64,000 nucleotides of DNA, taken from assembly GCA_045130475.1 (NCBI GenBank), contig JBGUPU010000016.1, positions 7,350-71,349 on the forward strand. Reading direction: 5' to 3'. The notes beneath the pieces are model-generated. The model saw only the letters and a list, made by a program, of their open reading frames with translations. It had not been told where the DNA came from and ran no database searches. Of the stretch, positions 26,099 to 34,645 are shown piece after piece (the first letter of the stretch is position 1; every line of letters starts with the position of its first letter). The stretch comes from CAG-791 sp045130475 (lineage in GTDB: Bacteria > Bacillota > Clostridia > Lachnospirales > Lachnospiraceae). The translations under genes and the position numbers were made by a program.

Positions 26099-27058
26099 AT
26101 GACAGAGGGCAACTTTCAATATACGACCGAAGAAGTGTCTGCAGGCCAAACGGACGGCAGAGAAAAGCTGCAGGCGGTCATAACAGGGCTCTTGCAGGAA
26201 CGGCGGCACGTGGAGGTCCCGCAGTCGATCGGGGGCTGTCCGGTCACCGGGATCGCTCCACACGCTTTTGCGGAAAAAATGCAGATGCGGTCTCTTTCCC
26301 TGCCTGTCACGCTGCGCTCTGTAGGTGCTTTTGCTTTTCACAACTGTCCGCAGCTTGAAGAGATTTCCCTGTATGACGGCATCCGGGATTTTCATAACGG
26401 CGTTGTGAGGCAGGACAGAAGGCTTCACAGGATCCGCATGACAGTCCGGGAGGGCAATTATACAGTCATGCGGGATATCCTGTCCGATACAGACGCAAAG
26501 CTGCAGTTTTCCCTGCAGCTGCCGGACGGAGAAGCCCGTCTGCTGTTTCCCGGATATGATTATGCATTTAATGAAAATACCATGGCGCGCACGATCCAGT
26601 TTTCCATATCCGGTTCGGGCATGGTCTACCGGGAGTGCGTCAGAAGAAAAGGGATCGGTTTCAGAGAATATGACCGCCTTTTCCCCCGGGTCATTCCCGA
26701 TGACCCTTTTGCCGCCGCCGAGATTGCCGCTGACAGGCTTCTGTTTCCCTATGATCTGGCACAGGTACATGCAAAGGCATACGAGGAATATCTTTGCGAT
26801 CACGCAGAAGAAGCCCTGCTGCATTTTGTGAAGCAGCTCAGTACTGCTGCAGCCGGTGAATTTTCCGATGAAGCCTATATGCGGCTTCAGCTGATGGCGG
26901 AGCGGGGCCTGATCACGGAGGAGGCGGCGGATCCCGCCCTCCGCTTGGCTGCGGACCTGCATCTGACGGAGGCCTGCAGTATTATCATGTCCGGCCGTGA
27001 AGAGACAGAGACAGGCAGGACTGCCGGGGAGGACACATTTTCTCTGGATGATTGGTAA
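26099..27058 (+). CDS. BspA-type leucine-rich repeat protein of the VWA/AAA+ operon
   Basis: 319 residues, no signal peptide, so probably cytosolic. The first 100 residues contain LRR_5/BspA-like repeats (PQSIGGCPVTGIAPHAFAE; LPVTLRSVGAFAFHNCPQL), a fold used for protein binding. The remaining 200 residues are unlike anything I recognise; they include a helical acidic C-terminal half (YEEYLCDHAEEALLHFV). The start ATG at 26099 is supported by an AAGGACAGG-type site about 8 bases upstream. Sixteen bases separate it from the VWA-like gene, so they form one operon. A likely role is a recognition or adaptor subunit for the downstream MoxR-type ATPase; this is inferred from context only. Confidence 0.72.
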   Translation: MTEGNFQYTTEEVSAGQTDGREKLQAVITGLLQERRHVEVPQSIGGCPVTGIAPHAFAEKMQMRSLSLPVTLRSVGAFAFHNCPQLEEISLYDGIRDFHNGVVRQDRRLHRIRMTVREGNYTVMRDILSDTDAKLQFSLQLPDGEARLLFPGYDYAFNENTMARTIQFSISGSGMVYRECVRRKGIGFREYDRLFPRVIPDDPFAAAEIAADRLLFPYDLAQVHAKAYEEYLCDHAEEALLHFVKQLSTAAAGEFSDEAYMRLQLMAERGLITEEAADPALRLAADLHLTEACSIIMSGREETETGRTAGEDTFSLDDW

Positions 27059-27074
27059 AAAAAGGAGCTGCTTT

Positions 27075-28697
27075 ATGGGAAATCGGGAACAACTCGATGA
27101 ACTGGGCAAAAAAATACTGGATGCATCGAGGACGGATCTGTATCTGTCCATGCGTTTTCTGGGACCGGCTCTGCACAGTCTTGGCTTTATCATGGACCTG
27201 TCGACGACGACTGTCGGCACCGACGCAGCCTATATCCGCTTCAATCCCAACTATTTATTCCGCCTCTATGTCGATCGTCCCAGACAGCTGAACCGCACCT
27301 ATATGCACATGCTGCTTCACTGTGTATTCCGCCACATGTTCACGGCAAAAAAGAAGGAAGACCCGGAACTGTGGGACCTGTCCTGCGATATCGCTGTCAG
27401 CTCCATCATTGACTCCATGGATTACCGCGCAGTGACCGAGCTCACACCGGAATTCCGCCAGCGCGTGTACGATCGTCTTCAGGAGGAAGTCCGTGTCCTG
27501 ACGGCAGAGCGCATATATCAGTATTTTCTGGAGAGGAAACGAAATTATCTCGAGGAACTTCAGCTCGCCGCCGCTTTTGCCATGGATGATCACAGTTTCT
27601 GGGAGCGCATTGACGAAGAAGAAAACAATGCTCCGGACAGTGACCGCGATGACCGCCGGGAGCAGGAAAATCCCCCCGACAGGGAGGACAGCGATCCGGG
27701 CAGCGATCAGGATGAGAAGAGTGAGCGGGAGCAGAATGATCCCGACCGGAAAAAGCGTCAGTCCAAAAACTCCGGGGACACAGATCCCGGAGGGGACAGC
27801 CCGGACCCTTCCGGGAAAGAAGAGAAGAAGAAACGGGATGACAATTCTCCCGACCGCAGCGGAAAAGACGACAGGCAGGAGCGGGATCCGGAAGGGGACC
27901 GTCCTCCCCGCAGCCGGCGGCAGCAGAAACGGATTCCCCGCCTGAAATCGGCCGGGGATCTGGAGGACAGCTGGAAAGAGACCTCCAAACGCATGGAAGC
28001 GGAACTTTTGGCATCGGGAAAGGATGCCTCTGAGGAGAGGGGGAGTCTGGACAGAATCCTGTCCATTTCCAACCGCCGCAGAACAGATTACAGAGAGTTC
28101 CTGCGCAAGTTTGCCGTGCTGAGGGAAGTGGCGACAGTTGACCCGGATTCCTTTGATTATGGCTTTTACAATTACGGTCTCGAGGTGTACGGAAATATGC
28201 CGCTGATCGAGGAGAACGAGTACCGGGAGATGAACCGCCTGCGCACGCTGGTGATCGCGATCGACACCTCCGCTTCCTGCCAGGACGTTCTGGTGCAGAA
28301 GTTTCTGAATGAGACAGCTGTGGTACTGAGGAACATCGGACAGTTCTTTCAGACTTCGACCGTATATATTGTTGAGTGCGATGAGCACATTCAGAACGAA
28401 CTGCTGATCCGTGAGCCCGAAGATCTGGAAAAATATGCTTCGGAATTTCATATAAAAGGCGGCTTCGGAACGGATTTCCGTCCTGTTTTTGCCTGGGTGG
28501 ATCAAAAACGCAGAGAAGGAGAAATCGAGGACATGGAAGCGCTGATGTATTTCACCGACGGAATGGGAATCTATCCGGAAAAATCCACCGACTACGACAC
28601 TGCCTTCGTTTTTATTAATGACGAGGTGATGGATGACACGAAAGTACCCGACTGGGCTGTCCGGCTGTACATAGACGGAGAAAAGGTGCATCTGTAA
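27075..28697 (+). CDS. VWA-like protein with putative metallopeptidase domain (DUF2201 type)
   Basis: 540 residues. N-terminal domain (1-180) has HMLLHCVFRH (H78, H82, H87), the putative metallopeptidase signature of DUF2201_N proteins. Residues about 183-285 are an extremely charged, low-complexity linker rich in Asp, Arg, Lys, Ser and Pro. The C-terminal VWA-like domain (about 385-540) keeps a full MIDAS: DTSAS (D397, S399, S401), Thr466 in GGFGTDF and Asp495 in YFTDG. VWA proteins with MIDAS motifs partner MoxR AAA+ ATPases, and such an ATPase is the next gene. AAAAGGAG sits 8 bases before the ATG at 27075. An earlier in-frame start at 26997 would overlap the LRR gene and is less likely. 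Confidence 0.85.
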   Translation: MGNREQLDELGKKILDASRTDLYLSMRFLGPALHSLGFIMDLSTTTVGTDAAYIRFNPNYLFRLYVDRPRQLNRTYMHMLLHCVFRHMFTAKKKEDPELWDLSCDIAVSSIIDSMDYRAVTELTPEFRQRVYDRLQEEVRVLTAERIYQYFLERKRNYLEELQLAAAFAMDDHSFWERIDEEENNAPDSDRDDRREQENPPDREDSDPGSDQDEKSEREQNDPDRKKRQSKNSGDTDPGGDSPDPSGKEEKKKRDDNSPDRSGKDDRQERDPEGDRPPRSRRQQKRIPRLKSAGDLEDSWKETSKRMEAELLASGKDASEERGSLDRILSISNRRRTDYREFLRKFAVLREVATVDPDSFDYGFYNYGLEVYGNMPLIEENEYREMNRLRTLVIAIDTSASCQDVLVQKFLNETAVVLRNIGQFFQTSTVYIVECDEHIQNELLIREPEDLEKYASEFHIKGGFGTDFRPVFAWVDQKRREGEIEDMEALMYFTDGMGIYPEKSTDYDTAFVFINDEVMDDTKVPDWAVRLYIDGEKVHL

Positions 28698-28768
28698 ACA
28701 CCTGGAAACGGAAGCCGGATGGGCATGGATCATATCAATCAAAAAGTGATGATGGACAGGAAATGACT

Positions 28769-30382
28769 ATGAATATAAAAGAGGCAAAGGAAGTTATTAT
28801 TCATGCGGTCCAGGCATATCTGGACAAGGATGAGACCGGGACTTACACGATCCCTCCGGAGCGCCAGCGCCCGCTCCTTCTGATGGGACCTCCCGGTATC
28901 GGCAAGACCGCGATCATGGAACAGGTTGCGCAGGAGTGCGGCATAGGACTTGTGTCCTACACGATCACCCACCACACGCGTCAAAGCGCCATAGGACTTC
29001 CTTTTATCTCCAGAAAGGAATTTGGAAACAGAGAGTACTCCGTCACAGAATACACGATGAGCGAGATCATCGCAGCGGTCTACGACCAGATCGAGAGCAC
29101 CGGCATTCATGAGGGTATCCTCTTCCTGGACGAGATCAACTGTGTTTCGGAGACCCTGGCCCCCACAATGCTGCAGTTTCTGCAGTACAAGACCTTCGGC
29201 ACCCACCGTGTGCCGGACGGTTTTATCATTGTGACCGCGGGCAACCCCCCTCAGTACAATAAGTCTGTGCGCGACTTTGACATCGTCACTCTTGACCGTC
29301 TGCGCAGGATCGACATTGAGGAGGATTTCGCCGCTTTCCGGGAATACGCGTCACGTGTCGGCATCCATGGCTCCATCATGGCCTATCTGGGGATCAGGAG
29401 CAATCATTTTTATTCCATCCGCACAGAGGTGGAGGGCAGACATTTTGTAACAGCCCGCGGATGGGAGGATCTTTCCCGCACGATCCAGGTCCATGAGAAG
29501 AGAAATCTTCCGGTGGATGAAGATCTGGCTGTGCAGTTTCTGCAGGATCCGGAGATTGCCCGGAGTTTTGCCGCCTATTATGATCTCTATAAAAAGTACA
29601 GGGATATCTATCGTGTGCCCGACATTCTGGAAGGATGCTTTTTCACTGAGGAGGATCCGGCGGAACATGACGGAGAAGTCAAAAACCGAGAGGTATTTCT
29701 GATCGACCCTGTGCGGATCCAGGAGATGCAGGAGGCACCCTTTGATGAGAAACTCAGTCTGATCAGTCTCCTCATCGATGCACTCGGCCAGTCCTTCGCC
29801 GCCTGTGCCCGGGACAAGGCGGTCCAGGAACTGATCATGAAGCAGATGTCCAGGGTGCGGGGAGCACTCAAGTCCGCGGAGGGCTCCGGGGATCCCGGAA
29901 GCCGCAGAAGCCTTGCGGCAGACATGATCGCGGAAGAATGCAGCCGGATCCTGCATGCGCTCCAGCGCAGAAAAGATGCAGGTATTCCGGTCTCCCGCGA
30001 AGAGGAGCGCGTGCAGCGGATTGCCTGCAGGGTCATGGACGAATTTGCAAGGGAGCTCAGGGAGAAGGCGGCACAATCTGCACTTTCACCAAAGGAACAG
30101 TACGGACTGGTCAGGGAATGGTTTGCCGGACGTGAGGCAGAGAGGCAGAGTGCAGTCCGCAGAGCGGATGCCCGCCTCACCAATTCCTTCCGTTTCCTTT
30201 CCCGTGTATACGGGGAAGGGCAGGAGATGGTCCTTTTCCTCACAGAGCTTTCCGCAGGGTATTACAGCCTGCGTTTCATCAATGAACACGGCAACGAATC
30301 CTTTTTCCGCTTTAACCGCCTGCTCCTTCTGCGCGACAATACGAATGCGCTGCGCGATGAAGTGCTCAGGCTGATGGAATAG
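28769..30382 (+). CDS. MoxR-like AAA+ ATPase
   Basis: 537 residues. Walker A GPPGIGKT (40-47), Walker B ILFLDE (117-122), sensor-1 Asn159 in TAGNPPQ and Arg residues in LDRLRRIDIEE (about 177-185) that can act as finger. The AAA+ module ends near 270; a long helical C-terminal part of about 270 residues is family-specific and unknown. MoxR ATPases act as chaperones that insert metals or remodel complexes together with VWA proteins. The ATG at 28769 is chosen over 28763 because GGACAGG is only two bases from the latter and eight from the former. It is 71 bases after the VWA gene and probably ends the operon, since the next gene has its own promoter. Confidence 0.85.
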   Translation: MNIKEAKEVIIHAVQAYLDKDETGTYTIPPERQRPLLLMGPPGIGKTAIMEQVAQECGIGLVSYTITHHTRQSAIGLPFISRKEFGNREYSVTEYTMSEIIAAVYDQIESTGIHEGILFLDEINCVSETLAPTMLQFLQYKTFGTHRVPDGFIIVTAGNPPQYNKSVRDFDIVTLDRLRRIDIEEDFAAFREYASRVGIHGSIMAYLGIRSNHFYSIRTEVEGRHFVTARGWEDLSRTIQVHEKRNLPVDEDLAVQFLQDPEIARSFAAYYDLYKKYRDIYRVPDILEGCFFTEEDPAEHDGEVKNREVFLIDPVRIQEMQEAPFDEKLSLISLLIDALGQSFAACARDKAVQELIMKQMSRVRGALKSAEGSGDPGSRRSLAADMIAEECSRILHALQRRKDAGIPVSREEERVQRIACRVMDEFARELREKAAQSALSPKEQYGLVREWFAGREAERQSAVRRADARLTNSFRFLSRVYGEGQEMVLFLTELSAGYYSLRFINEHGNESFFRFNRLLLLRDNTNALRDEVLRLME

Positions 30383-30419
30383 CAGCGTGTGATTTGTACA
30401 TCTGCTGCTGAATCTGTTT

Positions 30420-30448
30420 TTGCGCGTGCGGTACAGGTGTGGTATGAT
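30420..30448 (+). promoter_or_regulatory. Promoter of the 30493-truA-HAD group
   Basis: -35 TTGCGC (30420-30425), 17-base spacer, -10 TATGAT (30443-30448). It separates the small gene at 30493 from the AAA+ operon. Confidence 0.65.
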
Positions 30449-30492
30449 AAAACGCGTAGTTTTATTCATATTATGATGCCATAGAGGTAAAC

Positions 30493-30861
30493 ATGGATAT
30501 TTTCAAGATCAGACCGCTTCTGCCCGATGCCGTGATCAGCGATCCCAAAAAGGATCTGAAAAAGGCTGTGACCATCGAGCAGTTTAAAGCCGGGGAGGAG
30601 GCGGTTTTCTTCCCGGACGGATTAAACTGGCAGTATCTGCCCTATACCGAACTCAAGGCAGTGATCCGCGCCAGATCCAAGGATTCCACTGACCGGTGGC
30701 TTGTCAAATATACGGTCGATAAACCTTCGATCCGGCTGCTGTTCAGGGATTCCTTCAAGATTATGATCATGGAAAGGGAGCGTAACGCCGATATGCTGGC
30801 AGACCTTCTCAAGGAACACAGAGAGCTGGCAAGCAGACGTGAAAACAACGAAATGGATTGA
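30493..30861 (+). CDS. Hypothetical protein, 122 aa
   Basis: A soluble basic/acidic protein starting MDIFKIRPLLPDAVISDPKK, with a segment of alternating beta-type pattern (YTELKAVIRARSK, WLVKYTVDKPSIRLLF, FKIMIMERERN) that could form a PH-like or compact beta fold, and a C-terminal helix. No catalytic motif and no membrane segment are seen. The ribosome site AGAGGTAA precedes the ATG at 30493. It has its own promoter and is followed 22 bases later by truA, with which it is probably co-transcribed. I do not recognise the family. Confidence 0.7.
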   Translation: MDIFKIRPLLPDAVISDPKKDLKKAVTIEQFKAGEEAVFFPDGLNWQYLPYTELKAVIRARSKDSTDRWLVKYTVDKPSIRLLFRDSFKIMIMERERNADMLADLLKEHRELASRRENNEMD

Positions 30862-30883
30862 ACAGGAGGACCTTTCTGCCTAT

Positions 30884-31636
30884 ATGATCAGAAATTTCAA
30901 GCTGATCGTCAGCTATGACGGAACCAGATATTTCGGATGGGAGCACCAGCAGGAGACAGACCTGACGATCCAGGGCCGTCTTGAGACTGTGCTCACCAGA
31001 ATGACAGAGAAAGACCCCAAGGATCCGGTCACGGTCATCGGTGCCGGACGGACTGACGCCGGTGTTCATGCCAGGGCAATGACCTGCAATGTTCTGCTGG
31101 ACACGGAAATGACGGAAGAGGAGATTCAGCTGTATATGAACCGCTATCTTCCGGAGGACATCAGTGTCAATGATGTCAAAGTCTGTGCGGACAGATTTCA
31201 CAGCCGATTCAAGGCCTGCGGCAAGACCTACCGCTATACCTGCTGGTTTGGAAAGGCAAAGCCCGTCTTTGACCGGCGCTATGTACATGTTCTCGACAGG
31301 GAACCGGACCTGGAAAGGATGCGGGATGCGGCCGAATACATGATCGGCATGCACGATTTCCGGAGTTTCTGCGGAAATTCAAAAATGAAAAAATCAACGA
31401 TCCGGGTCGTGGATGTCCTGCGTATTGAGGAGAGCGGTTCTTATATCCGCTTCTACATTCACGGCAACGGTTTTCTGCAGCATATGGTCCGCATCATGGT
31501 CGGTACCCTCCTGCAGGTCGGTTTCGGCGAGATCGAACCGGAACAGGTCGCGCAGATCATCGAGGCAAAGGACCGCAGGACGGCAGGACCTACAGCCCCT
31601 GCAAAGGGCCTGTGTCTGATGAAAGTGGACTATTGA
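30884..31636 (+). CDS. truA: tRNA pseudouridine(38-40) synthase TruA
   Basis: 250 residues; modifies U38-U40 in the anticodon arm of tRNAs. The catalytic Asp is in GAGRTDAGVHARA, followed by the conserved RFHSRFKACGKTYRY and, towards the end, FLQHMVRIMVGTLLQVG. The ATG at 30884 begins the family-typical IRNFKLIVSYDGTRYFGW. AGGAGG (30863-30868) is 15 bases upstream, longer than usual, and no nearer start exists in frame. Placed between a small unknown gene and a HAD phosphatase with short gaps, so likely one transcript. Confidence 0.95.
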   Translation: MIRNFKLIVSYDGTRYFGWEHQQETDLTIQGRLETVLTRMTEKDPKDPVTVIGAGRTDAGVHARAMTCNVLLDTEMTEEEIQLYMNRYLPEDISVNDVKVCADRFHSRFKACGKTYRYTCWFGKAKPVFDRRYVHVLDREPDLERMRDAAEYMIGMHDFRSFCGNSKMKKSTIRVVDVLRIEESGSYIRFYIHGNGFLQHMVRIMVGTLLQVGFGEIEPEQVAQIIEAKDRRTAGPTAPAKGLCLMKVDY

Positions 31637-31657
31637 ACGAACGGATAAGAGGTAAGA

Positions 31658-32449
31658 ATGATCGAAGACAATAAGAAGCATGCGGAGAGTGCTCCCGGGA
31701 CGACGGGACCTTCCTCCGGCAGGGCGGTGGCGAGTGACTTTGACAATACCCTGTATTTCATGGGGGATGAGGAACCGATGCGGGCGGCCGATATTTTCGG
31801 AATAGTGTATTTCCAGCAGAGGGGCGGACTGTTCGGACTCTGTACCGGCCGTTCCCTGGTGGGTGTGCGCGAGGTGATCGGGCCCTGGATGCATCCGGAT
31901 TTTTACATCCTTGCAAGCGGCGCCCTGGTCATCGACGGAGAAGAAAACGTCCTTTTCCGCAAGTGCATATCCCTGGAGACTGCGAAGAGAATCTATGAGA
32001 GCTGCAGTGCAGACCTGCGTGCGGTCATCCAGGCAAATGACACCGTCTATACCTTCCAGGAGGAAAACTATCTTCAGACGCATATCGACTCTTTTGAGGA
32101 GCTGAAGGACGGGTATGTTTACGGCCTTTCTATCGCGGCGCCGGATGTAAATACCGCTGCCGGGGTCACTGCGCAGATCAATGCTCTGTATGGGGATGAG
32201 GTCACCGCATTTCACAATGTGACCCATATTGATGTCGGACCGAAGGGATGCTCCAAGGGAAGCGGGATCGATGTGATCCGCAGGGAATTTTCCGTCAGGG
32301 AAATGTACGGGATCGGAGATCATTTCAACGATCTGCCTCTGCTGAGGAGTGTCGATCATGCCTATACGCTGACCCATGCGCCCAAGGAAGTGCAGGATGC
32401 ATCAGAGGGGATTGTGCGCAGCGTGAGTGAACTTCTGGACAGAATATAG
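31658..32449 (+). CDS. Cof-type HAD-IIB phosphatase
   Basis: 263 residues. HAD motif I is DFDNTLY (Asn replaces the usual Gly), motif II FGLCTGRSL, motif III the Lys of KGCSKGSGID and motif IV YGIGDHFNDLPLL. The large C2-type cap lies between II and III. Enzymes of this group dephosphorylate sugar phosphates or cofactor precursors such as FMN or PLP; the exact substrate is not predictable. The first 24 residues are a low-complexity polar tail not seen in typical members. AAGAGGTAAG precedes the ATG, 21 bases after truA. Confidence 0.85.
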   Translation: MIEDNKKHAESAPGTTGPSSGRAVASDFDNTLYFMGDEEPMRAADIFGIVYFQQRGGLFGLCTGRSLVGVREVIGPWMHPDFYILASGALVIDGEENVLFRKCISLETAKRIYESCSADLRAVIQANDTVYTFQEENYLQTHIDSFEELKDGYVYGLSIAAPDVNTAAGVTAQINALYGDEVTAFHNVTHIDVGPKGCSKGSGIDVIRREFSVREMYGIGDHFNDLPLLRSVDHAYTLTHAPKEVQDASEGIVRSVSELLDRI

Positions 32450-32462
32450 AATACGGTTTGAT

Positions 32463-33482
32463 TCAGGGGGCTGCTCTGTGCAGTTCTGCTTCCCAGACGG
32501 TTTCTTCCGGCCATCCGGCATTTTCAAATGCCTGCCGGAGTATGTAAAAATAGAAGCGCAGCTTGGTCCGGATATGCGGAGAAGAAAACAGTTTGTCGGC
32601 AATCTCGTTTTTCTCCAGAAGGCTTTCCATGAGGCGGGCGCGGTCCTCCATGGCAAAGGTTTTGCTGTAGGCGTCGCAGAACCAGATCCTTTCGGGATCT
32701 TCTTCAGAGAGTGCTGTCAATTCCTGACTTGCGGAAAGACGAAGATCCATTCCGTTCTCATCCAGATAGGAGTTGTAGTAGGAAAAAGAAGGAGGGTTGA
32801 GCTGATTCCATTCCTCCTCCCGCAGCTGCTGCATCCCGAGCAGCCTGTAGTCGATGACGTGGGTGAGTTCATGGACCAGAATCCCCCGCTCCAGAGGTCT
32901 GGCGGCATTGAGGACCAGCCAGACGGTATCATCCTGTACAGTAGTGAAGGCATTGGCACTCTCGATGTGGTTTTCATTGTTGAGAGCCTGGAGGTCCTGC
33001 GCGAGGCAGATGCTGATCGAATCGCAGTAGTCCTCTTTCACGGAGGAGAAAAAGCCCGGCGGGAAGATGGAAAGTGTGCTGTCCAGTTTCTCCAGGGCAT
33101 CGGCGGTTTTTTGGGGGTCGTTGAGGTGTGCCGCTGTATAATCTTTGTAGACAAGCGGGACCTGGTCTCCCAGTAATATGCGGACGTCGTACTTTTCTGA
33201 GATTGCGGCAGCCTGTTCTGCAGGATCTGCCGGGGCTTCGTCCGTGCTGCCAAAGCCGGAAGCATCAATAGCTTCCGAATTATGTGCGTTTTCAGTTTCT
33301 GTGTCTTCAGACTCTGCATTGTCAGACCCAGCACTTTCCGCTGTAGTGGAGTCAGTCTTCCCGGTCTTAGCATAGGGGGAGGGATCCGCTGCACAGGCTG
33401 TCAGCAGGAGGCTGAGCAGGATCGGCAGCAGACACACAGATATGCGGTCAATCGTGACCCGGTTCAATGGCCGTTTCTTCAT
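32463..33482 (-). CDS. Lipoprotein with HEXXH zinc-peptidase motif
   Basis: 339 residues. The signal peptide ends in a lipobox LLTAC with Cys30 as the lipidated residue, so it should be anchored outside the membrane. A Ser/Thr/Asp/Glu-rich spacer (about 31-90) leads to a globular domain containing VHELTHVID (H204, E205, H208), the zincin catalytic motif. The remainder is helical (KLRFYFYILRQAFENAGWPEE). I recognise it only as a zincin-like putative metalloprotease; the target is unknown. The ATG at 33482 (MKKRPLNR) is preferred; another in-frame ATG at 33491 is too close to the AAAAGGA site. It is a single gene, convergent with the HAD phosphatase and divergent from proC. Confidence 0.8.
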   Translation of the reverse strand: MKKRPLNRVTIDRISVCLLPILLSLLLTACAADPSPYAKTGKTDSTTAESAGSDNAESEDTETENAHNSEAIDASGFGSTDEAPADPAEQAAAISEKYDVRILLGDQVPLVYKDYTAAHLNDPQKTADALEKLDSTLSIFPPGFFSSVKEDYCDSISICLAQDLQALNNENHIESANAFTTVQDDTVWLVLNAARPLERGILVHELTHVIDYRLLGMQQLREEEWNQLNPPSFSYYNSYLDENGMDLRLSASQELTALSEEDPERIWFCDAYSKTFAMEDRARLMESLLEKNEIADKLFSSPHIRTKLRFYFYILRQAFENAGWPEETVWEAELHRAAP

Positions 33483-33765
33483 AAATATCATTTTCCTTTT
33501 GATAACCGCGGCTTCTGCATATGGAAAGGCAGATGCGCGGGCAGATTTTGAACATAGAGCAGTCTGTCCCGGAAAACACCTGTCTGACAGGTCGTTTTAG
33601 GGCGGCAGTCTGTTATGTACTATATCACATTTTGAAAATAACAGAAGGGTTTTCTTCGCAGGTTCATGTCGGCGTCCCCGGCAGGACGCGGACTGTGACT
33701 GCGGAAATACCGGCAGACACCAAATCGCCGGGCCGGTATTTAAGAAAATCTCAGGAGGTTCTACA

Positions 33766-34563
33766 ATGAGACTTGGATTTATCGGTTGCGGAAATATGGC
33801 AGGTGCGATCATTCGCGGAATCATTGCATCCGGAGCGGTCCTGCCGCAGGAGATCACAGGGGCGGATCTGTCTCCGGAAGCCCGTGAAAAAATAAAGGAG
33901 CAGAGCGGGATCTGTGTGACATCGGACAATACGGAAGTGGTGCGGAATTCGGATATTGTGTTCCTGACTGTCAAGCCGCAGTACCTCGAAGAGGTGATCA
34001 TGGGAATCCGTGATACTGCCGGCCCCGGGCATCTTTTCGTAAGTATTGCCGCAGGACGTTCTGTTTCATGGATCGAAGAGCGCTTTGGTCAATACCCTGT
34101 CCGGCTCGTGCGCCTGATGCCCAACACACCTGCGCTTGTCGGCGCGGGAATGACGGCGGCCTGTGCAAACGAGCGGGTCACATCCGAGGAGATGGAGACA
34201 GTCTGCCGGCTCTGCGGCGCCTTCGGCGAAGTGGAACAGGTCAGTGAGAAGCTCTTTGATGTCGTTACCGCAGTCAGCGGCAGCTCCCCCGCCTATGTCT
34301 TTATGTTCATTGAGGCGATGGCGGACGCTGCTGTCCAGGGCGGCATGCCCCGGGCCATGGCTTACAAATTCGCTTCGCAGGCGGTGCTGGGAAGTGCAAA
34401 GATGGTCCTTGACACAGGCAGACATCCCGGTGAACTCAAGGACATGGTCACTTCTCCGGCAGGGACTACCATCGAGGCTGTCCGTGTCCTTGAAGAGAAA
34501 GGATTCCGCAGCGCTGTCTTCGAGTGCGTGAAGGCATGTGCCGAAAAGTCCGCGTCTCTGTAA
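33766..34563 (+). CDS. proC: Pyrroline-5-carboxylate reductase
   Basis: 265 residues; last step of proline synthesis, NAD(P)H-dependent. N-terminal Rossmann motif RLGFIGCGNMAGAIIRG, VRLMPNTPALVGAGM in the middle, and the C-terminal dimerisation helices with the signature AVSGSSPAYVFMFIEAMADA and GTTIEAVRVLEEKGFR. CAGGAGG precedes the ATG at 33766. A hairpin (AATTCCGG/CCGGAATT, about 34579-34610) follows the stop but lacks a T-run. The roughly 280-base gap upstream holds no recognisable gene. Confidence 0.96.
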   Translation: MRLGFIGCGNMAGAIIRGIIASGAVLPQEITGADLSPEAREKIKEQSGICVTSDNTEVVRNSDIVFLTVKPQYLEEVIMGIRDTAGPGHLFVSIAAGRSVSWIEERFGQYPVRLVRLMPNTPALVGAGMTAACANERVTSEEMETVCRLCGAFGEVEQVSEKLFDVVTAVSGSSPAYVFMFIEAMADAAVQGGMPRAMAYKFASQAVLGSAKMVLDTGRHPGELKDMVTSPAGTTIEAVRVLEEKGFRSAVFECVKACAEKSASL

Positions 34564-34645
34564 TTTATTGATATTAAAATTCCGGAACGAAATCTTTCGT
34601 CCGGAATTCTGATATAAATTGGTCTATCACACAGGAGGTATTAAA

